Numbered from the stretch's first letter, positions 1-10,074 are shown. The stretch is DNA of 64,000 nucleotides from Candidatus Zixiibacteriota bacterium (GCA_016933955.1 JAFGTT010000036.1:62001-126000), one strand, 5' to 3'. Numbers and translations are program-made. Notes: a model not told the origin generated them from the sequence alone.

Positions 1-1
1 A

Positions 2-3000
2 TCATATCATATCGGGGTTTCTGTGGATAATTTTGTCGATGGCGACACCCTTGCTATCTTATCCGACGATGGCACCGCCGGAGATAATCGCAGTTGGGAG
101 AACTGGAATGGAATATACGGCTTCATGAGTGATGATTGGAGTATTGATATCAATTTCTGTATTGGAGTCGATTTCTGCTGTAATTTGATTCCATACAATA
201 ATTGCTACACCATGGACTGGTCCGGACCGGCCTATTATTACTGGAACCAGCCTGATGCCTATGACGATGACTATTTCAACATGAGATTCAATTCCTATTA
301 TGATGCTGATACGCTTAAAGAAGTGGGTATCGCCCTTTACGGACCGGCCACCGTTGGGACGCCGGATTTGGATATTTATGTCTGGGGCGACGACGGTTCG
401 GGGTTCCCTGATTTATCCAATGAAATTGTCAAAGTCACTATTCCGTTTGAAAATCTGGTTTTCTACCCGGAATATAATATCGTTGATCTTTCGGCATTGA
501 ATTTAATCATGTATGATGATTTCTTTGTCGGCTGGTCAACCAACGAAATCAGTGATCCGACGGGAGTATTGGCGGGTTTGTCCGATGATGGCAGTTACGG
601 TTTTAATCGCAGTTCCGAATATTCCGATGGATCCTGGGGAAGTATGCTCGATGACTGGGGGGTTGATGTCAATTTCCTGATGTATGCCTATGTTTGCAAT
701 GATCCCCAGTCGGAGTGTATTACCGTTGCCGATGCCTGCAATCTGAGTTATTTCTGGCGACTCCCTGATGCTTACGGCGATGTCGGCGAATATCAGAAAG
801 TCTCCCCATCATTCTCCGGCGATTGCCGTCTGGAGAAATGCCGGGTGGCTTTCTACTGGCCTTCAAGTGAATCCACCCTGCCGTTATATACATATAATAC
901 CGCGGTTCAGATATGGGACAGCGATGGTCCCGATGGTCTACCGGGCGCCAAACTGACCGAAGTTATTTTAACTCCGGCCGATTATATACTTTATCCCGGG
1001 ATGGTGGAAATCAATCTGACAGATATTCCTGGTTTTTATAATCATTTCGATCATGCTCTCTGGATCGGGGTGGAATCATTTGCACCTTCACCTGATGCCG
1101 GAATAAGATCACTATCGGATGATGGAAGTTGTGGCGATTATAATTCATGTGAGGCCTGGTACAATGGCGGCACACTGATTTTCGGCTATATGGCTGACGA
1201 TTGGTCGGTGGATGTCAACTTCATTATTGAAACCGACATTTGCTGTGAACCGCTTCCGCCCACTCCGTGCTGGCCGGGCGAAGACTGGCCGACCATGGGT
1301 CAGAGTTTTGCCAGAACCAATCGTTCTCTCAGTCAGATAGCCTATGATTTGCAGGGCAATATGACCAAAGCATGGGAATATGCGGCGGGTCAGGTGAGCA
1401 ACCTGAATAGCCCCGTGGTTTACATCGATACAATCGTGAATTATTTCTTGAATCAGCTGGTTGCGATTGACCTTAATGATGGCTCCGAAATCTGGAAGCG
1501 GTTAGCTGACGGTTTTGAGATCGGAGGCGGTTGTTACGCCACGCCGACCATATATAACTTCGCCGCGTACGGTGAGGATGTCACTCTTATTTTCACTCCG
1601 GGCGGTGACGCCAAATCATTCAGTGCCATCAACCTGACCGATGGGACCACCCGTTGGACAAGAAACTACCTGGCTCACAGTCACCATTTTATGACTTGGG
1701 GAGTTTCGGTAATTGTTGATATCGAAGGGGTTCCTTATGTCATCTATAACGATGATAACGGCGACATCTACTGTGTCGAAGCATTGACAGGTAATATTTT
1801 CTCCGGCTGGGTTGCCAGCGGGGCCGGAAATCCGGTCAATCTCGGAGGGGCTATTTTCAAAGGGTTGGCCACCGATGGTTACCAGATTTACATCGGTACG
1901 GATGATGATGTTTCCAACGGAGATATTTATTGCCTTGATGCCGCCACCGGAATTCTGGTCTGGCAGTTCGCCGATCATCAGCTTTGCAATCTCGATCCCG
2001 ATAATTGCGGAACCGAGGCTTTCACAGGTGGAATCGCCCATAATTATTATTACTTATATACGGCCTCATCTTATGATCAGTACACCACCTATCCTCCGTA
2101 TCGATCCGGTGGTATAATGTACTGTATTGACATGAGTACCGGCAATCTGGGTTGGGCCCAGCGATGCAATGCCCAGGATTATAATGGGCCGGCTCTCACG
2201 ACCAGCCGGGTGATCAATACCGGATGGAATGGCTGGGTCAGCTCCGGTGAATTCCGCGGACCGGTGGCTTTCAATAATGGTACCGGTTCTATTCTCTGGA
2301 AAAACACAACGACCAATCCGGGAACGGGTTCACAATGGCTGGCTGACGGTATCGTTGTTTGTGATCCATATCTGCCCGATTGGTATATTGTGGGGAATAA
2401 CAGCGATTTCCTCGATTTTTATCGAGAAAATGACGGACGGCAGATGTTCCATCGGCGTTTTGCCGGGGGCCACGAATATGCCCACCACTATGCTCCGTCC
2501 GCGGCCGACGGACATTTACTTTATGTATACTACAACAAACTGATCTGCATGACCGAACAGACTGCCAGACCACGTCTGGAAATTCCGAAATATACCTATG
2601 ATGTTCCGGTCGAATTCGGGATGCCTGATGGGTATACCGTTGTCTGGGAGGATGCTATCGGCAATAACGGTAACGCTCCTCTGACGATCAATTCGGTTAC
2701 TTTCAATGATGACGATAATAATACCACTCCGTCCAAAATTTCCATGAATACTGTCGATCCCGATCGGGTGGAAAATCTTCAGCGTCTGGCGGAAAAATTC
2801 TCGTCCGGAGCAACGGAATTCCGAGCCATGTTAACCGGAGATATGGAACGGTTATCCGGGTTGGCGGTCACGCCTCGTTTGAAATCGAACCACGCCGCTT
2901 ATACTGTACCGGCCTGGGTTTATACCTCGACTATTACTCCCGTTCCGGGAACAATTATTCCGGCCTCGGGGGATTATGAAAATCCGTCGTATATCGATAT

Positions 3001-4465
3001 AACCGTTCAGGTCAATGCGACTCTGATTCCGCGCGGATACCACGCTTTTTATGCCCGGATCGATACCGATGACCCGGATTATTTCCTCGATAGCGCCAGA
3101 ATCGATGGCGGCGTCTATGCTATTCCGCAGATCAGGCTGGGAATAATCGGCGGATGTCTTTACGATAATGTCGAGCTTTCTTTCGGTGTCGGCGGAACAA
3201 ACTATACCACGGTCTGGAATTCAACCAAGATCGGCGAGGAAGGAACTACCGAAATCGATGGCGATGATGTTTCGGTATTCCAGGGTGCCTTTGTCTTTGC
3301 CGCTCCGCAGAGCGGTACCAGACCGCCCGGAAAATCAACTGTCTTTTCAGCTCGGGTGGCCTTCCACTGCGCCAACTGGCATGGCGACCCCAATGACTGG
3401 CAATCCATCCTGGCTGATATTAATTGTTATGATGGCACCTGTTGGCCGGTTCAATTGGCTAATATCTATTTGGGAACTATATCCAACGATTTTGGTGCCA
3501 GTTATGAGGACGTTTTTGGTGAGATAGCCTGCTTTGCCTTTGTAGATTCGGTGGCTGATATGTGCGAATATGATACTCTCGGCAACTGCCTCAGCTGGGA
3601 CTGGCTCTATCAGCTCGATTCCCATAATGGAATCCAGCCGCCACCCTCGGATACCCTGACAATGGGATTCCATGCCTGTGCCACGGTTATTGGTGTTTAT
3701 GATCAGTCCATGTTGAACAATTTCGTTATTTATCGCTTTGATTTTGACGGTCGTTATAGTCCGTTGAATAATATCTGGATGGGGGCTATCATGGATTATG
3801 ATATTAATTACCCGTCCGACAGCAAAAATCAGTATGTCGGTTTCGATACCGCTCATTCGCTCGGTTTTGCCTATACTGCCAACCTCAATGATAACGGCTG
3901 GGGATTGGTGAAAATTCCGTTTGGCTGTCCCTACCAGGGTATGGTCAACGCCAAAACTCTTTCGGCCGGGCAGTCGGTCTGGAATGATTCCGATGTCTGG
4001 CTTGATTCTGTTTACTATTGGATGTCGTCACTGACGGGATTATCTCATCAGAACGGCGCTGATCCATCACAGGGAATGACAGATCCGGATGACCGGGAAG
4101 CCTTTTTCACAATTGCTCATCTGGATATGCCAGCGGCCCCCGGAACGGCAACAGTGGGGGTGGCTCTCTTTGGTTTGCCCGAGATAGAGAATGCTTCGGA
4201 TCCGGCCACCTATTTTGAACTGGCTGATATGGCCAATAAGTGGTGTGGTTTCGGCCGCGGTGATGTCAACAATGACGGTCTAATCGACCTGGTCGATATC
4301 GCTTACCTGATTGACTATATTTATTGCGATGGCAACGGCCCCTATCCCTTCCTGCACCTGGGTGATGTCAATGCCGATGGGACGGTTGATGTCATGGATA
4401 TCAATCGCCTTATTGACTACTACATTTATTTCAGCGATTGCCTTGAAGGTAAATGGGAACTGTAA
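2..4465 (+). CDS. Giant secreted repeat / beta-propeller / dockerin protein, 5' truncated
   Basis: The frame is open to the window edge, so the true start lies upstream. A GTG at 23 is in frame but falls inside a repeat unit. Numbering from that GTG, three copies of a module with the core LSDDG...DDWSVDVNF lie near residues 13-45, 186-218 and 363-401. Residues about 430-870 hold PQQ-like propeller blades with repeated CIDMSTGNLGW-type motifs. A region without recognised motifs follows. The last 70 residues carry two EF-hand-like dockerin segments, GDVNNDGLIDLVD (from 1413) and GDVNADGTVDVMD (from 1447). Dockerins of this type bind calcium and in many non-cellulosomal bacteria cap large secreted proteins. 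The signal peptide would be outside the window. The substrate or partner is unknown. An extracellular location is inferred. Confidence 0.8.
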   Translation, partial: SYHIGVSVDNFVDGDTLAILSDDGTAGDNRSWENWNGIYGFMSDDWSIDINFCIGVDFCCNLIPYNNCYTMDWSGPAYYYWNQPDAYDDDYFNMRFNSYYDADTLKEVGIALYGPATVGTPDLDIYVWGDDGSGFPDLSNEIVKVTIPFENLVFYPEYNIVDLSALNLIMYDDFFVGWSTNEISDPTGVLAGLSDDGSYGFNRSSEYSDGSWGSMLDDWGVDVNFLMYAYVCNDPQSECITVADACNLSYFWRLPDAYGDVGEYQKVSPSFSGDCRLEKCRVAFYWPSSESTLPLYTYNTAVQIWDSDGPDGLPGAKLTEVILTPADYILYPGMVEINLTDIPGFYNHFDHALWIGVESFAPSPDAGIRSLSDDGSCGDYNSCEAWYNGGTLIFGYMADDWSVDVNFIIETDICCEPLPPTPCWPGEDWPTMGQSFARTNRSLSQIAYDLQGNMTKAWEYAAGQVSNLNSPVVYIDTIVNYFLNQLVAIDLNDGSEIWKRLADGFEIGGGCYATPTIYNFAAYGEDVTLIFTPGGDAKSFSAINLTDGTTRWTRNYLAHSHHFMTWGVSVIVDIEGVPYVIYNDDNGDIYCVEALTGNIFSGWVASGAGNPVNLGGAIFKGLATDGYQIYIGTDDDVSNGDIYCLDAATGILVWQFADHQLCNLDPDNCGTEAFTGGIAHNYYYLYTASSYDQYTTYPPYRSGGIMYCIDMSTGNLGWAQRCNAQDYNGPALTTSRVINTGWNGWVSSGEFRGPVAFNNGTGSILWKNTTTNPGTGSQWLADGIVVCDPYLPDWYIVGNNSDFLDFYRENDGRQMFHRRFAGGHEYAHHYAPSAADGHLLYVYYNKLICMTEQTARPRLEIPKYTYDVPVEFGMPDGYTVVWEDAIGNNGNAPLTINSVTFNDDDNNTTPSKISMNTVDPDRVENLQRLAEKFSSGATEFRAMLTGDMERLSGLAVTPRLKSNHAAYTVPAWVYTSTITPVPGTIIPASGDYENPSYIDITVQVNATLIPRGYHAFYARIDTDDPDYFLDSARIDGGVYAIPQIRLGIIGGCLYDNVELSFGVGGTNYTTVWNSTKIGEEGTTEIDGDDVSVFQGAFVFAAPQSGTRPPGKSTVFSARVAFHCANWHGDPNDWQSILADINCYDGTCWPVQLANIYLGTISNDFGASYEDVFGEIACFAFVDSVADMCEYDTLGNCLSWDWLYQLDSHNGIQPPPSDTLTMGFHACATVIGVYDQSMLNNFVIYRFDFDGRYSPLNNIWMGAIMDYDINYPSDSKNQYVGFDTAHSLGFAYTANLNDNGWGLVKIPFGCPYQGMVNAKTLSAGQSVWNDSDVWLDSVYYWMSSLTGLSHQNGADPSQGMTDPDDREAFFTIAHLDMPAAPGTATVGVALFGLPEIENASDPATYFELADMANKWCGFGRGDVNNDGLIDLVDIAYLIDYIYCDGNGPYPFLHLGDVNADGTVDVMDINRLIDYYIYFSDCLEGKWEL

Positions 4466-4496
4466 CCGCCATAAAAGAAAAGACTATTCTCACATG

Positions 4497-4531
4497 AAAA
4501 AAGCAGGACCGTAGTAAGCCCTGCTTTTTTT
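4497..4531 (+). terminator. Rho-independent terminator
   Basis: Arms AAAAGCAGG and CCTGCTTTT are separated by a 12-base loop and followed by a T run. The site starts about 30 bases after the stop of the dockerin protein gene, so it should end that transcript. Confidence 0.75.
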
Positions 4532-4668
4532 CATCAGGGAATATGTTTTCCGGCCTCATATCCCGACGCCCTTGATCGGAACCTCTATGTGGACTGCAAT
4601 TTGGGCAAAAAATCCGCCTTCAGTAATTCCTCTTGTTGCCGCACAAATTTTTTATTAATTTCCCGGCC

Positions 4669-5574
4669 ATGTCGAATGTGCATCCTCCCTTCGCCAACTT
4701 CGGTGAAATACTGGCCCTTCTGACGGCCATTAGCTGGGCTATGGCTGTCATTATGTTTAAAAAAAGCGGCGAGAATGTTCATCCCCTGGCTCTCAATCTC
4801 TTCAAAAATGTCCTTTCCCTGATTCTCCTGTTCCCAACCACATATTTTCTGGGTGAGGCTATCTGGCGCGGGGTTCCGCCCGAAGAATACGGTCTGTTGC
4901 TTATCAGCGGTATTCTCGGGATAGGCATCGGCGATACCCTGTTTCTAAAAAGCCTTAACCTTCTCGGCGCGAGCCTTCAGGCTATTATTAATTGCCTTTA
5001 TGCCCCATCGATAATATTTCTATCCATTCTTTATCTTGGGGAAACCATGACAATTGGTCAGGTTATCGGTTCGGTGATGATTATCTCGGCCGTCCTGGTC
5101 ATTACCACCAAAAAAGGCAAGGGAAATGTTGGCATGCGAAATCTGATTATCGGTATTGCGCTGGGAATCATCGCCTCGCTGGCATCGGCCTTCAGCATAG
5201 TCATGATAAAGACTCTGTTGGAACGTTCACCGCTGGTCTGGGTGACTCAGGTCAGGTTGGCCGGCGGGATTGCCTTCCTGGCGGTAATATTCATTTTTCA
5301 TCCCCGGAGAAAAAATATTCTATTATCACTTCGCTCGCCCGGGAGCTGGGGATATACACTGTCCGGTTCATTTATGGGGGCCTATCTCTCGATGATTCTC
5401 TGGCTGGCCGGGATGAAATATACCAAAGCCTCGATTGCCGCAGTTTTAAACCAGATGTCGAATATTTTTGTTTTTATTTTTGCCGTCTGGTTGCTGAAAG
5501 AACCAATCAACCGCCAGCGATTGATTGGTATTATCCTTGGAGCGGGCGGCGCCATCCTGGTAATATTTGGTTGA
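4669..5574 (+). CDS. EamA / DMT-superfamily permease
   Basis: The product is about 301 residues, very hydrophobic, with roughly ten membrane segments arranged as two tandem EamA halves. Typical features are the first-half LALNLFKNVLS and GIGDTLFLKSL stretches and the second-half SIAAVLNQMSNIFVFIFAVWLL ending. The family moves small metabolites across the inner membrane; the substrate cannot be read from sequence. I chose the ATG at 4669 because the family usually starts just before the first membrane helix. An upstream TTG at 4633 would add 12 residues. No strong ribosome binding site is visible for either start. It lies alone between a terminator and the rubredoxin gene, about 95 bases ahead of the latter. 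Confidence 0.75.
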   Translation: MSNVHPPFANFGEILALLTAISWAMAVIMFKKSGENVHPLALNLFKNVLSLILLFPTTYFLGEAIWRGVPPEEYGLLLISGILGIGIGDTLFLKSLNLLGASLQAIINCLYAPSIIFLSILYLGETMTIGQVIGSVMIISAVLVITTKKGKGNVGMRNLIIGIALGIIASLASAFSIVMIKTLLERSPLVWVTQVRLAGGIAFLAVIFIFHPRRKNILLSLRSPGSWGYTLSGSFMGAYLSMILWLAGMKYTKASIAAVLNQMSNIFVFIFAVWLLKEPINRQRLIGIILGAGGAILVIFG

Positions 5575-5670
5575 AAAAAAACAAATCAGAAATCGGATTC
5601 TTTTAAATTGAAAAAAATCTCATTTGATCTTAATATCAGGAAATATCTATTATAAAGCGGAGGCTACGGA

Positions 5671-5835
5671 ATGGAAAGATGGCAATGTGAAGCATGTACT
5701 TACATATACAATCCCGAGGCCGGTGATCCGGCTCATGGCATCGAACCGGGGACTCCTTTTGAGGACCTTCCCGACGATTGGGTATGCCCGGAGTGCGGAG
5801 TGGGCAAGGAATATTTTAAAAAACTCGACGAATAG
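5671..5835 (+). CDS. Rubredoxin
   Basis: This 54-residue gene has a good ribosome binding site (AGCGGAGG, 7 bases before ATG). The protein has the two CxxC knuckles of a rubredoxin, CEAC at residues 6-9 and CPEC at 39-42. The usual [11 protein letters not shown] and [15 protein letters not shown] stretches surround them. Four cysteines bind one iron in this family, and the protein acts as a small one-electron carrier in the cytoplasm, often in oxygen or peroxide detoxification. It ends 21 bases before the HAD-like gene and is probably cotranscribed with it. The electron partner is not in view. Confidence 0.93.
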   Translation: MERWQCEACTYIYNPEAGDPAHGIEPGTPFEDLPDDWVCPECGVGKEYFKKLDE

Positions 5836-5856
5836 TCCTGTTGGGGAGTCGGAATA

Positions 5857-6327
5857 ATGATTGAGCTGGATATCCCGGGAGTCGGAGAAATCAGGTTGGC
5901 CTATCTTGTGGCCGATTTTTCCGGGACCTTGTCGGTTGATGGCATCATTCCGCCCGAAATTATCGATCGTCTTAATTCTCTGGCGGAAATACTGGAAATT
6001 CATATCCTGACCTCTGATACACATGGCAAGGCAAAGACCGCATTACAGAGATTAAATGGGACGATGCAATTACTTTCAGGGGATCGGCATGATATTCAAA
6101 AGGAAAAATATACCAGAAAACTGGGTGCCGAAAGGGTGATCGCACTGGGTAACGGTAACAATGATGTCCTTATGTTATCTTCAGCTCGGATCGGAATTGC
6201 CGTTTGCCTGAACGAGGGGTGTTCCGGCAAGGCTCTGGCGGCCGCGGATATTCTGGTAACATCAATCGATGATGCCCTTGCTCTCCTGGAACATCCGGCC
6301 CGTCTGAAAGCAACTCTCAGGGTATAA
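5857..6327 (+). CDS. Soluble P-type-ATPase-like HAD protein (COG4087-like)
   Basis: This 156-residue HAD-fold protein has motif I D20-F-S-G-T24, motif II near LTSDTHG (51-57) and motif IV GNGNND (98-103). The last resembles the hinge GDGxND of P-type ATPases. The second motif I aspartate found in HAD phosphatases is a serine here, as expected for the stand-alone P-type-ATPase-like family, so ordinary phosphatase activity is doubtful. There are no membrane segments. The substrate is unknown. A GGGGAG ribosome binding site precedes the ATG. It follows rubredoxin by 21 bases. Confidence 0.75.
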   Translation: MIELDIPGVGEIRLAYLVADFSGTLSVDGIIPPEIIDRLNSLAEILEIHILTSDTHGKAKTALQRLNGTMQLLSGDRHDIQKEKYTRKLGAERVIALGNGNNDVLMLSSARIGIAVCLNEGCSGKALAAADILVTSIDDALALLEHPARLKATLRV

Positions 6328-6348
6328 TTTTCCGCCGAATTTTACTTG

Positions 6349-6639
6349 TTAAATTTTCAGGCATATCTTATCGGCCTTGATAACTTCTACGTTATCCGGA
6401 AAAAGCAGGACTTCTCTTGTCCTGGTACACAAAATAAATCCCTTATAGCAGGTCAGATAGCGGAAATCGCTCTTCATCCATCCGCAACGTGAGACAATAA
6501 CCAGAGGTTCATCAAGCCGGGCCATCATCTGCCCGAATATTTCCAGGGACACTTCAACAACCGCTCCGGTCACTCTGAGTGCAGAGGCAATGAGGGACCT
6601 CTGCGATACGGCACCATCAGCATCATTTTTTTTAGTCAT
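6349..6639 (-). CDS. Hypothetical protein, 96 aa
   Basis: I do not recognise this protein. It has no signal peptide or obvious membrane helix and looks like a compact alpha/beta or beta protein, with the stretch VVEVSLEIFGQMMARLDEPLVIVSRCGW in its middle broken by charged turns. Two cysteines lie at about 52 and 64 and one each at 71 and 93. It converges on the HAD-like gene, with 21 bases between stops, and lies downstream of the glmS terminator on the same strand. There is no clear ribosome binding site. The frame is free of stops and has the codon use of its neighbours, so it is probably real. Confidence 0.5.
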   Translation of the reverse strand: MTKKNDADGAVSQRSLIASALRVTGAVVEVSLEIFGQMMARLDEPLVIVSRCGWMKSDFRYLTCYKGFILCTRTREVLLFPDNVEVIKADKICLKI

Positions 6640-6732
6640 TATAATTTAATAACAGGTTTGTGGGTTCACCAATTTATACCACCAAATCAGAGAAATATTC
6701 ACAAGGATTCGGAATTTATGAGAATTCAAATG

Positions 6733-6763
6733 AAAAAAGCCCGCCTGTGCGGGCGGGCTTTAT
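6733..6763 (-). terminator. Rho-independent terminator of glmS
   Basis: The perfect GC stem GCCCGCC / GGCGGGC has a short TGTGC loop and is followed, on the minus strand, by a run of six T. It lies just after the glmS stop codon. Confidence 0.85.
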
Positions 6764-6776
6764 GGATATTTTGCTA

Positions 6777-8606
6777 TTATTCCACCGTGACGCTTTTAGC
6801 CAGGTTTCGTGGCTGATCGATATGGCAACCCCTCAAAACGGCAATGTGGTAGGCCAGTAGTTGCAGCGGGATACTGGCCAGAATGGGTGTCAGAAGTGGT
6901 TTGGTATGCGGAATATAAATAACATGATTAACCTTATCGGCGATTTCAGTATCGCCTTCACTGGCAATGGCGATTACCTTTCCATATCGAGCGCGGACTT
7001 CCTCGATATTCGACAGAACCTTGTCATATACCGAATCCTTCAAAGCAATCACGACTACCGGCATATTTTCATCGATCAGGGCAATCGGCCCGTGTTTCAT
7101 CTCCGCGGCAGGGTAACCTTCGGCATGGATATATGAAATTTCCTTCAGTTTTAAGGCCCCCTCAAGGGCAGTCGGGAAATTAACCCCACGCCCCAGATAA
7201 AGGGCGTTTTCGGTTCGATAATATTCCTCGGCAATTTTCCTGATTTGATCTTCGGTTCCAAGAATGCTCTCCACCTGTTCCGGCAAACGGTTCAGAGCAT
7301 TCAGATATTCCATTCCTTGTTGAGCAGAAAGTTGTCTCATGCGTCCAAGCAGAATGGCAATCTGGTACAGAACCATTACCTGCGAGGTGAAGGCTTTGGT
7401 CGAGGCGACCCCGATTTCCGGTCCGGCATGGATATAAACACCGCCATCGGTTTCGCGGGCTATGGTCGAGCCGACCACATTACAGATACCCAGGACCGTG
7501 GCGCCCTTTTTCTTCGCCTCGCGCATGGCCGCCAGAGTATCGGCGGTTTCACCCGACTGGCTGATTACGAACAAAATAGTTTCTTTGCCGATAATCGGGG
7601 AACGATAGCGGAATTCCGACGCATACTCGACTTCAACCGGAATTCGGGCCAATTCTTCGATGGCGTACTCGCCGATAAGAGCTGAATGCCATGATGTTCC
7701 GCAGGCGGTAATAATTATTCGGCCGATATTGCGCAATTCGTCGTACTGCAGATTGAGACCATTCAGTCTTGGTATGCCTTCCTCTAAATTAAGACGACCC
7801 CGAATGGCATTCCGCAGTGTCATCGGCTGTTCATGAATCTCTTTCTGCATAAAATGCTTGTAACCGCCCTTTTCGATTTCATCGAGAGTCCATGATATTT
7901 CTTCGATATGCGGCGCCCGGAGAAGTTGCTGGGAGACATTGGTGATTTCGTAGCTGTTGGCCGTGACAGTCGCAATTTCGCCTTCTTCGAGATAAATAGC
8001 GCGATTGGTATAGGCCAGAATGGCGCTCATATCTGAGGCCACGAAATTTTCTCCGTCACCATGTCCGACCACCAGCGGCGAACCCTGGCGGGCCGCGACA
8101 ATCTTTCCGGGTTCATGGGAAGCGATAACAGTGATACCATAGGTTCCTTCGACCTGCGTCAGGGCGATTCGGACTGCCTCAGTAAGATCACCTTCGTAAT
8201 ATTCTTCAATAAGCTGGACCAGTATTTCGGTATCGGTTTGTGTCCGGAAAACATGGCCGCGGGATTCCAGGAAGGATTTCAAGGCCCGGTAATTTTCGAT
8301 AATACCGTTATGAACCAGGGCGATTTCATCCTTGCTGTCAAGATGTGGATGAGCATTTACCACCGTCGGTTCGCCATGGGTGGCCCAGCGCGTATGCGCG
8401 ATACCCATGCTTGATGAATATTCCTTATTGCGAATCTGCTCCTCAAGGGAGGCAATTTTACCGACGCATTTTTCCAGAACCAAACCGCTATCGGTGGATA
8501 AAACGAATCCGGCCGAATCATACCCGCGGTACTCCAGCCGTTTAAGCCCCTGAATCAACACCGGAAGAGCCTGCCGAAAACCAACATATCCGACAATGCC
8601 ACACAT
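6777..8606 (-). CDS. glmS: Glutamine--fructose-6-phosphate aminotransferase (isomerizing)
   Basis: GlmS makes glucosamine-6-phosphate from fructose-6-phosphate and glutamine, the first step toward UDP-GlcNAc for peptidoglycan and lipopolysaccharide. The 609-residue length is normal. The N-terminal amidotransferase domain starts MCGIVGYVG with nucleophile Cys2, and HTRWATHGEP follows near residue 71. Two SIS isomerase domains follow, with CGTSWHSA, SQSGETADTLAA and the C-terminal ending LAKSVTVE typical of the family. It lies 9 bases after glmM and is surely cotranscribed with it. No glmS ribozyme-like leader space exists, because the glmM gene is directly upstream. Confidence 0.97.
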   Translation of the reverse strand: MCGIVGYVGFRQALPVLIQGLKRLEYRGYDSAGFVLSTDSGLVLEKCVGKIASLEEQIRNKEYSSSMGIAHTRWATHGEPTVVNAHPHLDSKDEIALVHNGIIENYRALKSFLESRGHVFRTQTDTEILVQLIEEYYEGDLTEAVRIALTQVEGTYGITVIASHEPGKIVAARQGSPLVVGHGDGENFVASDMSAILAYTNRAIYLEEGEIATVTANSYEITNVSQQLLRAPHIEEISWTLDEIEKGGYKHFMQKEIHEQPMTLRNAIRGRLNLEEGIPRLNGLNLQYDELRNIGRIIITACGTSWHSALIGEYAIEELARIPVEVEYASEFRYRSPIIGKETILFVISQSGETADTLAAMREAKKKGATVLGICNVVGSTIARETDGGVYIHAGPEIGVASTKAFTSQVMVLYQIAILLGRMRQLSAQQGMEYLNALNRLPEQVESILGTEDQIRKIAEEYYRTENALYLGRGVNFPTALEGALKLKEISYIHAEGYPAAEMKHGPIALIDENMPVVVIALKDSVYDKVLSNIEEVRARYGKVIAIASEGDTEIADKVNHVIYIPHTKPLLTPILASIPLQLLAYHIAVLRGCHIDQPRNLAKSVTVE

Positions 8607-8615
8607 AATATAATC

Positions 8616-9971
8616 CTATTTTAAAAACTTCATAACTTCGGTCTTTATCATAGCCGTCAGCTTCTTCTCGTCGGTTTCGACTATAAGACGATAGATCGGT
8701 TCCGTATTGGATTTCCTTACCTGAAACCAGCCCCTGGAGAAATCGAATCGGAGACCATCGCGGCGGTCAATCCTCAATTTGTCAAAACCTGCTCGGGCCG
8801 CCTTTTCCATTCTGGCCACTTTAGCCTCATATCCGGAGGGCAGCGGCGCTTTCAACTTTATATTATGGTATATCGGCAAAGTTCCCGCCAACCGTGATAA
8901 GGTCATTTTGGATTCCGCCAGACTGGAGGCAATAATTGCCGCCCCGATAAGGGAATCGCGGCCATAATGAAAGGCCGGCAAAATCACGCCCCCATTACCT
9001 TCCCCGCCGATTACCGCCCGATGTTTCCTCAAACCGGCAATAACATTGGCCTCGCCAACCGGGGTATATATGGTCCGGGCTCCCATAGCTGTTGCCACCT
9101 CCTCGGTCACCCGCGAAGTCGAGAGATTTATCACCACCCTGCCCTTTTTACGGCCAAGAATATATTTCACCGCCAGAGCCAGAGTCAATTCCTCGCCGAT
9201 CGGGCAACCCTGTTCATTTACAAGGGCCAGTCGGTCGGCATCGGGATCACATGCCATTCCCAGATCGGCCCGGAATTTTTTCACGGCTTCCGAGAGCATG
9301 GCCAGATTGGCCGGAACCGGTTCCGGCGTATGGACAAAATCACCATTGTTCTCGCAGTTTAATCGGACAACCTCGATCCCGAGTCTCTCCAGAAGAAAGG
9401 GCAAGGCAATCGATCCGGCTCCATTGACAGCATCGACGACTACCCTCAGTTTCGCCTTTTTTATCTTCCCGACATTTATCTCTTTCAGCCTGACTATTCT
9501 CTCAATATGGCGATCAATCCAGGTGGCATCGGCCTTAAGAGATCCCAATCGGCGGTAATCTTTGAAGGCAAAATGGTGATTATTGTAAATACTCCTGATT
9601 TTATGCAGATCTTTCCTGTTGATAAATTCACCGCGGTAATTGAAAAACTTGAGTGCATTCCATTCGGCCGGATTATGACTGGCGGTGATACATATCCCCC
9701 CCGCCGCTTTTAATTCCGGTACGGCGATTTCCACGGTCGGTGTCGGGACTATACCAATATCGACAACATCGATTCCGACCCCGCGAAGGGCACCAATAGC
9801 GGTCATTTTTATTAACTGGCCACTGGGACGGGTATCCCGTCCAATAACCACCCTCCCTTTTTTAAGCATGGTGCCGAAAGCGGCGGTATAACCCGCAATC
9901 ATAAGCGGATCCAGTCCGAATCCAACCACTCCCCTGATGCCTGAGGTCGAAATCATCAATTTATTTTTCAC
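8616..9971 (-). CDS. glmM: Phosphoglucosamine mutase / phosphohexomutase
   Basis: This alpha-D-phosphohexomutase has 451 residues. The phosphoserine loop TASHNP places the catalytic serine near residue 98, the metal-binding loop is DPDADR, and the C-terminal phosphate-binding stretch is VRKSNTEPIYRLIVE. Family members interconvert sugar 1- and 6-phosphates. The pairing with glmS 9 bases downstream argues for glucosamine-6-phosphate to glucosamine-1-phosphate. From sequence alone a phosphomannomutase role is not excluded, since it resembles the shorter archaeal-like branch. The start is GTG at 9971 with a GGGGGA ribosome binding site. An in-frame ATG lies five codons later. Confidence 0.85.
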   Translation of the reverse strand: MKNKLMISTSGIRGVVGFGLDPLMIAGYTAAFGTMLKKGRVVIGRDTRPSGQLIKMTAIGALRGVGIDVVDIGIVPTPTVEIAVPELKAAGGICITASHNPAEWNALKFFNYRGEFINRKDLHKIRSIYNNHHFAFKDYRRLGSLKADATWIDRHIERIVRLKEINVGKIKKAKLRVVVDAVNGAGSIALPFLLERLGIEVVRLNCENNGDFVHTPEPVPANLAMLSEAVKKFRADLGMACDPDADRLALVNEQGCPIGEELTLALAVKYILGRKKGRVVINLSTSRVTEEVATAMGARTIYTPVGEANVIAGLRKHRAVIGGEGNGGVILPAFHYGRDSLIGAAIIASSLAESKMTLSRLAGTLPIYHNIKLKAPLPSGYEAKVARMEKAARAGFDKLRIDRRDGLRFDFSRGWFQVRKSNTEPIYRLIVETDEKKLTAMIKTEVMKFLK

Positions 9972-10074
9972 AAGATCCCCCGATAGCTTTCATATTATGG
10001 TTAATGGTCCCCATTTAAAATTTTCACAATATCATTTGTCGGTGGACAAATAAAACTCGCCAGCAAATATATGG

